Assembly: GCA_036897095.1 (NCBI GenBank)
Contig: JAYMSP010000102.1
Location: 1-64,000, forward strand
DNA from: Plantago elongata
Lineage: Eukaryota > Streptophyta > Magnoliopsida > Lamiales > Plantaginaceae
Direction of reading: 5' to 3'
DNA length: 64,000 nt
In this document: piece after piece, positions 49,626 through 63,469 of the stretch
How the letters are laid out: each line of letters starts with the position of its first letter
How positions within the stretch are numbered: position 1 is the first letter of the stretch
The notes under the pieces: model-generated
What the model was told of the DNA's origin: nothing
Database searches by the model: none
The model's input: only the letters and a program-made list of their open reading frames with translations
Position numbers and translations under genes: made by a program

Positions 49626-52600
49626 ATGATGCTTTTGGGTGTAAATCAACCTCAACTGAGCTCCATAATCCCAAGTACACTCTCTTTCTCCACACCTACA
49701 AATCATCGACGACGATTCTTCTTCTCACCCAACAACTCAAGTAACAAATCCCAATCGCAACACGCCACTCACAAATTGGACGGTATCGACCCCGTTGGTT
49801 TTCTCTCCAAACACGGCATTCCAAACACCAAGGATTTCGCCCAATTCCTTCGCGAGAGGTAATTACCAATTAAACTGCTTCCCACTGTTCCCAATTACCT
49901 AACACGGTTCGTATTCGGTTTTGCAGGTATAAAGCGTTTAAGGACTTGAAGGATCAAATCCTTGATCGCCATTTTAACCTGCAGGAGTTTGCTTCTGGGT
50001 TTGTTTCGCTTCATCTTTATGATAAGTGGTTTTTATGCATTATCAGGCCATATAACATGTTAGATAGATAGTCCTAGTGATTACATACGAGTACAACTTC
50101 TGTTAGACTGTCTTAACTGTTAAACAAACAGGTGCAAATTAAGGGAATGTACCTAACCTAGTACTTGATGGATGTTGGTGTCGTTATTGTGATATGTTTA
50201 GTTCGTGTGAGAATTAGGGAATTGGTGGGTGGGATGTGGTTATTTCTACTATTAAAGGTTTGTTAGATATCTAACACAATTTTTGCCATTAATTATTTCC
50301 AGAAATGAAATATTGGTTGTAATCTGTTTGGACTTGTTATGTTGTGTTATTTTGAAACTGGTTAGTGTTTATTGTTATTGTCAGGTTTGAAATATTGGGG
50401 GTGCATCGCCATGTGCAGCACCGTGTGGATTACATGGACTGGGCACCAGGTTTGTCATGATTTATGTATGCTCTTTCATGTGCTGTTAGTTATTGATATT
50501 TGTCCAGGTGATGTTGTATCGTAGTACAAGGAATATAGCTAGCGAATCAGATTTTCATACTTCTGCTGTTATCCATTACCGTATATGTCAAAGAAACTTA
50601 CCATGGATGCTAAGCAGAGATGTTTTGTTGTGATTTTCTATCCGTGCCAATTTTATTTTGAGTAATTACCAGTGTAATTTGCTGACCGTATTCTTTTAAG
50701 GTTAATAATGCACAACTTTGTAAAATCAGGTGCGAACTATTGCTCCCTGATTGGTGACTTCAACGGTTGGTCACCAACAGTAAATGCTGCCAGGGAGGGT
50801 TTCCTTGGCCATGATGACTATGGGTACTGGTTCATAGTCCTAGAAGATAAACTGAGAGAGGGAGAAGAACAAGATGAACTCTATTTTCAGCAATATAACT
50901 ACATCGATGACTATGATAAAGGTGACAGTGGAGTTACTGCTGAGGAAATTTTTAAGAAAGCAAATGATGAGTACTGGGAACCTGGTGAAGATCGATTTAT
51001 CAAGTCACGCTATGAACTCGCGGCTAAGTTGTATGAGCAAATGTTTGGGCCTAATGGGCCTCAAACTGAAGAGGAATTGGAAGAGATACTTGATCCAGAA
51101 ACACGATACAAGGCCTGGAAACAGCTGCATAAAGATGATCCGCCAAGCAATCTACCTTCTTATGATGTAATTGATGATGGAAATGAAAATGATATCTTTG
51201 ATGTGGTTAGTGATCCTGTCACGAAAGAAAGGTTCAAATCCAAGAAGCCTCCTATTGCTTATTGGCTGGAGACTCGCAAAGGAAGGAAAGCATGGTTAAA
51301 AAAGTATAGACCAGGTGTTCCGCATGGAAGCAAATACAGGGTGTACCTCAACACTCCAATGGGACCTTTAGAGCGAGTACCTGCTTGGGCTACTTACGTG
51401 ATTCCAGGTTACCTACCATTTACCTTAAGACACATGTCACAGTTGGACTATAGTTTAGTTTTAATTTTCTCAATATCCCAATCAGAAAGAAAATCGGCTT
51501 TCAACTTCTCTAGGTGATCATTGTAGACACTTAGCGTGTTTTGACTCTTTTTTTTCTTTTCAATCAATAATTGGGATAAGCCGAACTTGCTAATAGCTTA
51601 GTGTTCAAGTATGCACATGCCCTTTTTATTTTGACTTCAGCTTCAGCACTCTGATAGAGAATGATTGAATATAGCCAAGTCAAGTTATTACACTGTTTAT
51701 ATGGTTTGACCTTTCTGGCTTTGACCATGAATCTATGCTTTGGTTTTCTTGCCATATAGGCGCCCCCCTCATACTAGATAAGTAATTTTCTTCCGCCCCT
51801 TTGCAAGTGTACTCTTGCCCTTTGGTACAAAAAATAAGCGTGGGCATTAAAATATGAATAAAAAGTTAGTGGGGTATGTTTTTAATATTTAATGTCTAAA
51901 GCTTACAATTGACTATTATCAAAATAATAAAATACTTATAGTACTTCCTCCGTCCCTGAATAAGTTACACACTTTGCTTTTCTTGACTTTGTAGGGCCCA
52001 CACGTCCGCAGAATTTATGTCAATCATAACGGAAAATTTATTTTGGAAAAAGTTTTATGAAAGTATAACTATTGTACTTTCACAATGTAATTTTTAGAAT
52101 CATATTTCTTTATGATTGAGAATTAATTTGAGGTAAAATGGAACCTTAAAAAAGTCAACAAAAATGGAATGAGTAACTTATTTAGCGACGAAGGAAGCAA
52201 TTGGTAAAGTTGTGTCAAGCTTAGACTCGTATCTGCCTGGTAGTATTGCCAGATTGTATGCTGATTTTAACGGTGAGCCTGGGTAACATAGTCTACTTGT
52301 ATGTAATGAGTACATGGGATGTTATTGTTATGCAGGTAGGGGCCAAACCTGCCATTTTGTGAAGGGGAAACCCAAAAATTTAAAGGAGAACACGTACTAT
52401 AGGATGGAGTAAACATTAGTTTACTGACTTCTTCTAAGTTAGGATTAGCTGAATAACGTAGAAACAACACAATTATACCAGCTGTTCCTGACTTCCTAGT
52501 TCTGACTTGAGGGCAATTGTTATATTTCTGCGGTCATTGTGATGTGATTTCCTCAGACGAGATCTTGTTCCTCTGCAGAGGCTGATGGAAATCAAGCTTT

Positions 52601-55600
52601 TGCTGTTCACTGGGAACCCCCTCCAGAAAGGTCCTACAAGTGGAAATTTCAGCATCCACCAAAGCCCAAATCATTACGTATATATGAATGTCATGTTGGT
52701 GTTAGTGGACAGGAACCTAGAGTTGCCAGTTTCAATGAATTCACTGAGCGTGTAATCACTTTTCCTTATAATATTACACCAGTTGTCCTTAATTTGGGTA
52801 CATATCTGATTCTTTTGAACTTAGGTCCTGCCTCATGTTAAAGAAGCTGGATACAATGCGATACAATTAATCGGACTTGTTGAGCACAAGGATTATTCAT
52901 CTGTTGGATACAAGGTATGAATGGCTTCTACTTTTTCATTCTACTAAATTGATTGTTTGTCTATTGTATTGCAAGTATAACAGTTTTAGGATATTAACTA
53001 TTAAGTGAATTTAGCAGGAAGTACTGGTACACCTTAGATGGTAGCTGTGAAGTATGCTGAACTAAGCATGATAGTTATTGAATGTGTTTCTGTTTTGACT
53101 ACTTTCCGTTCTTTCTTTATCTCTTACTTTTGATTTTGTTTCTATGTTAAAATTCTATTATCTCATAGATAAAGAAAAAAACTCTTTATTTAGATTCTTG
53201 GATAGGATTTGTGATAAGAGAATTATAGAAAGTAATTATAAAATATAAAAAAGTTGGTGTAGAAAAATAATATAGTTGTTGAAGTGACCGGATTACTTTT
53301 TTTTGGTAACTCTACTAGTAATTAACAGTATTAATGTTTTGTCCGTCCCAAAACTATAGATACGTAATCATTTTTTGTCCGTCCCAAATCTTAGATTAAA
53401 TTCTATTTATAATAAGTAATAACAGGTATGAATTTATTATACAACTTTGAAATATTTACTCCTTATTTAAAGTTGAAGATTTATGATAAACACTTATAAC
53501 CATGTTCATTTATTTGGTTTTTACTCAAATAATTATTACTAAATCAACTGTGTCGTTAATTTTTTGTGAAATTCTTGGAAAAGTCCTGATTTTTCTGAAT
53601 ATGAGGAAATACCATGTTCCTCCAACACAAGTGCTTGGCATTCTCACATAGTTTACTCTAATGTAATATGGCCTTTCCTATCGTGTAGGAAAATCAGGCC
53701 TTTATGAGACTTGCTCTCATTTTTATCTATTTCTTTCTTGGTGGAGACCATTTGCCTTGATTTTAACTTGCCTTTGCTGGGCGTTTTCACCCCCACGAGA
53801 AGACATGTATAAATCAAAAGAAATTTTAATTATTCCATAGTTGTAAACCCTTCCCCTCATGAACAAACTTGTTTCCTTTATACCATACGCTCCAGCATAT
53901 CTCAACAAACAAGCCAAAACTGATTATTATCCAAGTTAGAATACACACCCGTAACCCATTCCCAGGAACCACTGTACCCTTTCCCTATGAGAGCAGCAGC
54001 GGGGTTCAACAATGCCTACAAAACTCGAGCACAGTGACAGTCCTGAAGAATATGTAAGGAGTTCCGTTCGTTCCTTGCAGACTGAAGAGAATTTCAGTGG
54101 TTATGTGATCGCTATGAAGCTTTACTCTTGTTGGGAGTGAATCAGTCAATAACCTTCATCCAGTGTGTTCAATCTTGCCAGATAGTTCCATATTCTGATG
54201 TCATGATGTGAGGCAGAACCCGTATTTCTTGAAATTTTTGTTTTTAGATATCTCCATAGCTAGGTGATAAGCTGAACGAACTGTGTAGTGAGCATTTCTT
54301 GTGCAATGGCAAACATGACCATCTGCAGATTGGGTGTTGCTCACTGATAATATATTGACTATTTCATTACAACATCTTGTCAATATAGATAGTAAATAGT
54401 TGGCATATTCAAACCATCGTGACCAATATTCAGCAAAGAAGACACTCTAATAGGGCCCACTTTATGCAAATCAGGGGTCTTTATTGTAAAAGAAATGTTG
54501 CCAGGAACCCATTTCTCCTTCCACACATCAATGAGTTCGCCGTTACTCACACTTAACTGAAAACCCTCAGTCAGTAACTCCTTTGTGGCGCACATGATTT
54601 TCCAAGTAAAAGAGGGGAAGCACTAAGCACATCTGAAAATTGCTTAGCCTGACTCGACTAATGTTATGGACCTATAGTCCTAAATTGTTATTAGGATTAA
54701 TATTTATTATTCTTATAGACTTTATTAGTTATAGGGAAGTTACCTTATAGAGTTCAAGTCTAATTAGTAAGTAATACTTTCAAGGCACCTATTTTTATTA
54801 TGTAATAGAGTCCTAGTCAAATCAGGAAGCTGTTCTATGTAATTGAGTCTTACGTTTTGTTATTCGTAAGTGAGGAATTAGTCTCATTCGCTCTTTTGGG
54901 TGGTTTGTCTCTCTGGAGATTGGTGTCTTTATGTTCTTTCAATTAAACTCCAGAAGTAGCTAGTGGCCTAGTGCTACCCAAAAATCCTGTCTTTTCCATC
55001 AGAAAATCCTCTGCTCTATTAACCAACACGAGAATCAGGATACCATTTAGCACAATTTGGCTTAAACTCTTGATCATTGTGCACAGTCAAATGTATCATA
55101 TAGTTTTGGCACGGAGGGAGTATATAGGGTAGCTGGATAGATATGGAGAGGGATGATGACTTAATTATGTAAATACCAATTTTGTTAGTAATCAGAACCT
55201 GTATCACATTAATTAGGATAAGTAAAGATTATCAGTTTTTTTTATTAGTGCTGCTTTAGCTGGATGTATGAATATGAAACACACATTAGACACTCTGAAC
55301 CATTCCTCGGTTGAGTGCATTTTAGCACAGACTGTACTGTTCTTGCGGCTTGTCCTAAATCCATTGCAAAATCACTTAGTTTGATTAACTGTTTGGAAAC
55401 TTGGATTTCTGTCTCTTTTGAATTTATATTGTTCTATTTGAAATTTAATCATCCATCCTCTACCTTTAAGTAGGAAGCACCTCATGCCACATGGGCATAT
55501 TATAATTCTGTTACAAGTTAAGGATGCCATCAAATTCTGACACGTGCGCGAATATATGATCCATCAATATTCCATCATGACTTACTATTATTAATAGTGT

Positions 55601-58600
55601 AGGTCACGAACTTCTTTGCCGCCAGCAGTCGTTATGGGACGCCTGATGATTTCAAGCGCTTGGTGGATGTAGCCCATGGTACATTATAAATCTTATCACA
55701 TTTGGAAGAAGGTTCATGATTTTTGGCTCAATACTTAGTTCCAGGTTTTCCTAAACTATGTTGACTTAAATCATATGTCATCCCAGTGTTATGTTTTTCC
55801 CTTTTGTTTTGATGAAACATGTACAAACATGAAGCTAATAAATTGCAGCAGTTTTAAAACATGTCACCTGGAAATTTATTTTGCCGTACCAAGGTTGAAA
55901 TACAAGTAGATAAACTTGTAATTATTTCACCAGCCAATTTCCCTAAAGGGAACCCAGCCTCATTAATTGGGAATTTCGAATACATGATTACAAGTCCTGT
56001 TTAAGCTTTAACCCGTGATTTTTGAGGAAGTACATTGATGAAAACAAGCAAAACAAACTGATATTATGTGGGTCAAGGTACACAGACAATATGTGTATAC
56101 TGTGAAATTGCACACTATTCATTTTTAAAGGAAGCTGCAGAAAACAATCTGCTGTAAAATTACAACTCAAGTGTTCCCCTGATTCCTAATTTTTGGGACA
56201 CATGTCCGTTTGGCAAAATGACCTGATAGTTGATATGATGAATGGCAGCTGAGTAGGTTACCTGTGAATGATCAAATCACCTTGTTGTGTTGTTGTTATT
56301 GGTGGTGTTGGCGGTGTTGTTAATTCTGCTGTTGTGACTAAGTCTTGTAGAAACTAGTTTTTTCTCTCAATATTAGGATGAAATATCTTTGGGTGAGTGG
56401 CGGTGTATGGTTTGTCCTAATGTTTTTGAAGAATAGGTTTCTATATTAGAATTCCATTGCCGCTGTTAGCCTCATCATCATCATGATTTATGCAAGTATT
56501 TAGTGCTTTGACTTGTTTATCAAACGCTCTGACAGACATAATGGTCCAGTGAGGATACTCGAGAGACGCATTTGTGCTTCTTAACTTGACTTTGAAACTT
56601 CAACATCGTAGCCTTGCGGAGCATCTTGTTTGTTAAATGTTGTAGTATTTTTCTGAAACTGGCTTGATTTCTATTCTGTATATATTGGAAGCTTAAACCC
56701 AGTTTTATGAAACCTAGTATGGCTAACGCCCTTGCATATGCTTTTCTCTGTAACATATTGATCTTCGTCATTCGCTTTTATATTGTTGCATAATTTGATT
56801 TGTATTGGGTGCAGGACATGGATTGCTTGTCTTTTTAGATATTGTCCACTCATATGCTGCAGCTGATGAAATGGTTGGTTTGTCATACTTCGATGGAACT
56901 AATGATTGTTACTTCCACTCAGGTTAGTTCTATTTGGTAGTTTGGTTCTTATTGTGAGTCTAGTGGTCACATCCGCTCAATAGTTAAACGTCAAGCATGA
57001 TAGATTAGGACAAAAAGAAAAGTTCATTGAATATTTTCTCTGTCAAGAGAACTTCTGCACGAGTCCTGTCAACTTGAGTTCTAAGGATAATACTACAGAA
57101 CATCAGTGTTTAAGCAGTGTTGTAAATCCCGGATTGCGTCGCGCCAATCAAACAATATGGGATAGCGGGATCGTGCTGCTGAGATGACTGCAATAGGGAA
57201 GTTATATACCTCCTCCGCCCCGAACGCAACTTCCTATTTTCCGTTTTGGTCCATCCCAAACTCAACTTCCCCTTCTTTAATTGAAAAATCTCTCCCTACT
57301 CTATTTACATCTCTTATACTTTATTTATTATCTCTCCTACTTTATACACACTCCATATTGTATCTATATTTTAAAAGTTGGGCCGGACAGTTAAGCCGGC
57401 CACTCCCTAAAAAAGGTTCAACCATTCGGTTGGGCCGTTTCAAGCCTGTATGACGTCATAATAACATTTATAATATTATACATATACTAGAATGGAACAC
57501 GTGTGTTATTGTGACACATATTTACAAAGAAGAGAAAAAGTATATTAGTAATATATTTATTGTCCTTTTTTTCATATTGAATTATATTTTTTCGATTTAA
57601 ACTAATGTGAATCGATCTGTTTTAATTTAGTTGGAGAGAAGGGATTGGATATTGTTGTTATTTAATGATGAAGTGATTTTGTTGGGGTTGAATTATGAAT
57701 TGTAATTTATGGAGAACACATTAAAATTGTATATATGATAAATTTATTTTGATATAAAGGGTAAATTTAGGGGTTGAAATTATATTTTAAGAGATTAACA
57801 TAATATAAATTATATAATGAAAGTTTTGATGCTAAAGTGGACAGCTTATTCAAAACGAAGTAGTATATATTAAATTAAATACACAAGTTGTCAATTATAG
57901 TATTATACTATAAAAATTGTAATATACACCCACAAAATTTGTGATTGAATTCCATTTTCCATATGATGAAGAATAAGAAAAGCAGATGAAAAAAGACCCT
58001 TTTTCCATAGAGAAACTCTCCTGAGAGTTCGGAAAGTTCTGAGAGGATGCTATCCAATTCAAATTCCAGTTCGAAAAGGAGAAGATTTAGGCAGAGAGTT
58101 TTCTTATTTAGAAGGTGAGATATACCTTTGTGAGGAACTGCCAAAACTTCCGTGAATTGAAGAAGAAAGGTCAACAAGTCAAAGTTTGTGGTATTACCCA
58201 ATGGGTCAAAGCTCAAAAGGACCACTTTTAGCACCAGGCTTTTCATGGGCCAAAATCAACTAATGCTCCGTAAGAAAGAATTGGATCATGATACTCACAT
58301 TAATACATGAAGACTTGGGACTAAAAAGTGATACGGATACAAAAAATTATTATATTCGAGCCCGTGTTAAAAGTCGCAACTTGCACATTTCAAACGCATC
58401 TCAAAAGACGCTACTCATGTACAAGTCATGATGGGGCATTTGGAGACGAGCGAAATTCATCTACTTTAAAACAACATTTAAAACTATATAGTAAAATGCA
58501 AAATATAATTCTCTAGTGTTTTTTTAGAATGTTACTAAATTAAATTCTAAAAATAAAATTTAATCCTATGGGTCAACGTGCAAGAAATCACGTAAATCGA

Positions 58601-61600
58601 ACAACGTACGATAAAATTGGGCTACGAAGCGATAAACTAAGCTAGAAGAGTTGGGCTAAAGCTACACATGAAGAGTTGGGGCATAAATGATGGACTGACC
58701 ACGAGCTTCCTAATTCCATGTTTCTAGAAGCTCCTCTTAACACTTATAAATAGAGGCCTCCTCATTCATTTCTAGACACAAGCAAGAGCAAGGAGTGCGC
58801 GCAAGAGCAAGGAGCGCAAGAGCAAGAGCATTCATCCTCCTCCAAGCGCCGCCATCCTCCTCCTAAGATCCGTCGTCTTCCTCCAAGCGTCACCAGCCTC
58901 TTCCGAAGATCCACCTTGAAGTCCGATCACAACTTCAAGCAGTTCATCCGGAAATCCAGGAGTAGTCGCCGTTGATCCAAGAAGAAGTCTTCGCACACTT
59001 GGAGAAATGTTATTGGAAGATCCACCATAACCAAACAAGATCGAAGTCAAAGCTCAGCCAAAATCCGATCAACCTTCTTGAAGTTCCTCGTTGAGAAGCA
59101 TCGTTCAATTTAAGATCAAGCTCCAAGCCCTTGAAGAAACGTTTCTGGTCAGCCATACTTTATAAAAACAAGATCAAAACCAAATCCTGCAACGATCAAG
59201 AAGCATACTTCGAAGAGTTCATCAAGTCCTGAAGACGATTGCCATCGTTCGCTCTAAACATTTCCAAGTCCGCCAATTCGATCCGAGATCAAGCCAGGAA
59301 GCCCTCGCATTGACGTTCGCTCGACTTGAAGTCACAAGTTCTAGATTGAAGAATCCGAAGATTCAAGCCCGCCGTTTTAGTAAGCTAGAATCGGAGGATT
59401 AGACTAGAGAATTGTACCCCACATTATCAAAATCAAACGAATTATCATTTGAGCAACTTTACTTGCTACGGCATTCTTATATAAGATTATAAACCCAACA
59501 CAAACAAACATCCTTAGATGCGATAAGTGTTACGAAGATGAGACAAAGATAACATCTTAATAAGGTCTACGCAATCTCTGTTTGACATCCCCCTATCAAC
59601 CAACGTCACTTTGTTAAAAAGCAATGATGATGCAGACCATAAAAATATCTGCTACTTGAAGACTCGCGGAAACATGAGGAAGCAAAATAACTTTTAGAGT
59701 CACATGCCTCACTTATAAAATGACAATCAACTTCGTTATGCTTCATCCTTTCATGGTACACATGATTAGCTGTAATATGAATACTGGTATTATCCATATG
59801 TATAAGGGTACGACCACGAGGAACAAATTTCAGCTCGGGAAGCAGCTCATGCAACCATAATTCAGATCAGGCATGAGAATAACTCTATACTCGGATTCGG
59901 TGGAGGACTTAGACACTTGATTTTGCTTCTTAGTCTTCCAAGATACTCTGTTTGAATTACCTTGAGCCTGGCAGCATTCGTATATAGATTATGAACCCAA
60001 AAACAGATATCTCTTGCTGTGCTCGTCCCCTCTGGCAACCGACTTTATGTTATGCAAGTTTATTCCATATCTGTTGCTTTTCTGTAGTTTGTGGTGTATT
60101 CTGCATCAATGAATCAGAATTACAATTCAAAGCTTAAGCATTTGTAGATTGTCAAACTCATCATTGGGTTTGCTATACAACCAGCACAATATCTGCACCT
60201 GGTCAGTAAACCCATATAGCAACTTTTAGGCTGCTAAATAATTTCCCTTTCCATATAGCAGTTTTTAGTCTTCTGGGCTCTGTTTAGTCTTTAGACCATA
60301 AGGAATCGATTTGGATCTGATTTAAAGTTGTTTCGAGAATGACTAGTTGTTCTTCTTTCCTACTATTTTTCTTTTCTTTTGTGACATGTTTGTTGTCATG
60401 GACGGGGACTTTATTGTTTGCACATAACTGAAGAGGGGAAAAGATTGTGTAGGTATTGTGAGCTTATGCTGTCTTCTGATCTGACCTGTCATGTAAGTTT
60501 TCTCGCCTCCTTTGACAGGTAAAAGGGGGAATCATAAATTTTGGGGCACAAGAATGTTCAAGTATGAAGACCATGATGTGTTGCATTTCCTTCTTTCAAA
60601 TTTGAATTGGTATGTTATTTAGAATGTTACCAATGACGTTAATTTCCGTTTGATCCTGAATGCCCATAAACTAATTATTTATCTTTGCATAACTAATGCT
60701 AAAACAGGTGGCTGGTGCAGTACCAGGTCGATGGTTTTTATTTTCACTCCCTGCCATCCATGATGTATACACACAATGGATTTGCTTCTTTTACTGGTGA
60801 CGTGGAGGAGTAAGGCTTCTTCATACTTCCAGTGTTGAGGAATTATTATTTACTTTTAGACACTTTCCGATGCTTAAATATTTTCAGCTAAGTGATTACC
60901 TTAAGCCTCTCTGAAGTAATCCTCTTCTATCTTCTATGTTGTATACATGTTTATAGGGCATACATATGTTAATCTGCAGGTGAGTAGAATGACTGGTACA
61001 TGTGGTGTCTTGTATGATTTAGATTTTCTAGGTTTTCAATCGAGAGCCACAACTTTGTTTTATTAATATCTCTAAGGAACCACCTTCTTTTGTAGGTATT
61101 GTAATCAATATGTCGCCAAGGATGCTTTGTTGTATCTCATGTTAGCAAATGAGGTATTGCATGTTCTTCATCCTAATATAGTCACCATTGCCGAAGATGT
61201 AAGTAATCTTATAGTACCTTCTTATTTATAATAGACAAACTATTATTTTTTATCTGAATCTGTTCACTTGCTCTGTTTTGCGGTAGTATTACTAGCTAGA
61301 TGATTGTGGAACATGTGTGTTGCATTTTGCAAGGATGTTACATCAGTTCGATCTGTGAGTCTTTTTCAGATGGTGGTTCAATCCATAAGTACCTTGTCCA
61401 AAGAGTCAATATACATTATGCTAAGCTCAAATATAGTCAGAACTCTTGGCAGAGTCCAATATACAAGTTAGAACTAACAAAAAGCAGTAGAACACGCCCT
61501 TTCGTTCTTTTTCTTATTATCCATGCTGGGAATTCAATATCTGACGCTACTCTGCAACACGAATGAAAAAAGATGGGTTCATTCTCTGTATACCTTGGCC

Positions 61601-63469
61601 ATAATGCACCAATCAACAGCGCACCACCTTAGATTATCGGCAGTGTTTGCGCTGCCCTAGGCGGGAATATTACTCCTGTAGTTGCAGTATAAATTTGTAT
61701 TTCTTAATGATAAACGCTTATTGTTCAGTGATGCATGTCCATTGATTACCTCACACTTACATGTGAAACCAATTCTTTCAAGCCTAGTTTCGTTGCATAA
61801 CCTTTTTCGTAAAGATGCATGTCATTGTATTTATGATGTGACTTAATGTCAATTCCTATAAATCTCAGGTTAAAATTAGCATATGCTGAATGTGGCAATG
61901 GGGCTTTTTATTTCTCAACGAGCTGCTAATTGTTGAGTTCCTATATTTAGTATATATAGCAAATCAACTGTCATTTTACAATTTAAAAAAATAAAATGCA
62001 TCATTTTATTGGCTTCTCCTCAAGAGACTAAAATAGTGCCCTCTAATTTATACTCCCATCATATTTGTGTGTGATAGGTTGCATGTACAAGTCGTTCCAC
62101 CACATGTCTATCTGCTTCGTATCTAGTGTTTTTATCAATAACTTGCCTTTCATATCAGCTGATTGAATTTTTTCTCAAGCTATATTCTTCATGAGCTTAT
62201 GGCTTCAAACATGCTTGTTCATGCTGATCGTTATGATTGTATGGATTAGGTCACACTCTATCCGGGACTATGCGAGCCTGTTTCACAAGGAGGATTAGGT
62301 TTTGATTATTTCGTTAATCTATCTGCATCCGAGATGTGGTTTTCGTTCCTCAAGAATGTTCCTGACCAGGAATGGAGCATGAGTAAGGTCGTCTCGTTAA
62401 AGCATAAGATATTTCCATTCCGTAAAACAATGGAACTTGCAAGCAGTTGACTTGAAATTCTAATTTATAAATCGATTCTTCTCTAGATTGTGAGCACGTT
62501 AACTGGCAACAGGACCACTGCTGATAAGATGCTTCTATATGCAGAAAACCACAATCAGGTGATCTGATTATCTCTTTTTATAATCTCATGTGGTCTCTTA
62601 TCTTGATTTAGTGTACCTGGCAGCTCCAAGTCTGTCATGAATCTCTTTCGATAAATGGTGTTTGTATAACCACGTGACCACTACATGTCTGAATGTCTGA
62701 TTGATAAAATGAAGCCTAAGTGTGATTTGTTTGCTTGCCAGACCATTTCTGAGGGACGGTCATTTGCAGAGATACTCATTGGCTCTGCTAAGACAGAAGC
62801 ATCATTTCTCCGAGGTTGTTCATTGCACAAGGTACACTCGTGCATTTTTCTAAACATACCCTACATTATGCATTCAAAATTGAAAATAACTATTGAGTTT
62901 AGGTGCTCCTTTGCCCCCACACTTTATTTTCTGACCTGAAGTGAAGTCTTGTTCATGAACGGGAGCTTAATTTTAGCAAAGGTTCCAAACACTTACAGAT
63001 GGTTCTCTTTACAAAAGATGTAGATCCTCTTGGAGGGGAAGCACCTTACCTATGATTGAGCTGTGCTTGTCCTTTACTTGATACCATATGAAAATAGTTT
63101 GAAGCGAGATGTCTGTCCTTCACTTTATTAGTTGCTGCGCCATTAAATTTATTGCCATCCAATGTGTGACACATGGAAGATAAAGTAACATGATTTGTAT
63201 ATTATTCAGATGATCAGGTTAATTACATTTACGATTGGTGGTCCGGCATACCTAAACTTTATGGGCAATGAATTCGGACATCCTAAGGTAAAACAAAATT
63301 GCATGTCACCTCTTATAATTACTAGACAATTCATATATAATTTAATACTTTCTTGTACCAGAGGATTGAATTCCCAGCATCAAGCAACAATTTCTCACAT
63401 TCACTTGCGAATCGGCGTTGGGATCTTTTGGATGATCATGTTCACCGCAAATTGTTTGAGTTTGATAAG
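49626..63469 (+). CDS. Class III starch/glycogen branching enzyme homologue, 3' end outside window
   Basis: Sixteen exons: 49626-49858, 49927-49998, 50385-50449, 50730-51407, 52579-52751, 52825-52914, 55603-55678, 56815-56922, 60519-60609, 60708-60809, 61096-61198, 62250-62387, 62487-62558, 62742-62831, 63210-63287 and 63362-63469. They give 759 codons in frame; the last exon(s), with the all-beta C domain, lie beyond the window. The first ~50 residues are Ser/Thr/Asn-rich and look like a plastid transit peptide. A CBM48 module ([26 protein letters not shown]) precedes the GH13 barrel. Barrel motifs are LDIVHSY (471-476), [18 protein letters not shown] (536-553), IAED (594-597) and YAENHNQ (661-667). 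The best match is the Arabidopsis BE1/EMB2729 class. Two of three catalytic acids are replaced: His542 for the nucleophile Asp and Asn666 for the third Asp; Glu596 remains. Introns 6 and 8 are 2.7 and 3.6 kb and carry transposon remains. Confidence 0.93.
51943..52198. mobile_element. Stowaway-like MITE in branching-enzyme intron 4
   Basis: The ends ACTTCCTCCGTCCCTGAATA and (reverse complement) CTTCCTTCGTCGCTAAATAA are strong terminal inverted repeats, both followed by AGTTAC. It is 256 bp, AT-rich and non-coding. Confidence 0.8.
53720..54600 (-). mobile_element. LINE fragment, 3' part, antisense in intron 6
   Basis: The minus strand encodes [19 protein letters not shown] (about 54490-54570), the block that follows the reverse transcriptase in plant L1 elements. 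[19 protein letters not shown]-like sequence follows (about 54240-54310) and then traces of the zinc-finger region with DCHCARVL. Frames are broken. The reverse transcriptase core itself is absent, so this is a dead 3'-terminal piece sitting in the 2.7 kb intron 6. Confidence 0.75.
54661..54999 (+). mobile_element. Possible solo LTR
   Basis: A 339 bp block that starts TGTTATGGACC and ends TTTTCCATCA, with an AT-rich first half and a CT-rich second half. This matches the build of a Copia-type solo LTR. I could not find a target-site duplication, so the call is tentative. Confidence 0.3.
57207..57375. mobile_element. Partial Stowaway-like MITE
   Basis: One end, TACCTCCTCCGCCCCGAACG, followed by CCATCCC and CTCTCCTACTTTAT blocks, looks like the left half of a Stowaway MITE in intron 8. 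The matching right end is not clear. Confidence 0.4.
58530..59510 (+). mobile_element. LTR-like fossil in intron 8
   Basis: About 1 kb beginning TGTTACTAAATTAAATTC and ending near CCCAACACAAACA. It has a clear TATA box (CTTATAAATAGAGGCC at 58740-58755) followed by a long GA/CT-rich stretch with CAAGAGCAAGGAG repeats, as in large LTRs of plant retrotransposons. No coding part of this element is attached, so it may be a solo LTR. The ends and family (Gypsy or Copia) are uncertain. Confidence 0.4.
59510..59960 (-). mobile_element. Copia pol fossil, RNase H part
   Basis: The minus strand encodes a piece of a Ty1/Copia polyprotein: the RNase H region with [10 protein letters not shown]-like, [20 protein letters not shown] and [12 protein letters not shown] blocks, all hallmarks of this family. 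It is only a few hundred bases long and broken, with no LTR on either side that I can pair with it. It lies antisense in intron 8 of the branching-enzyme gene. Confidence 0.8.
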
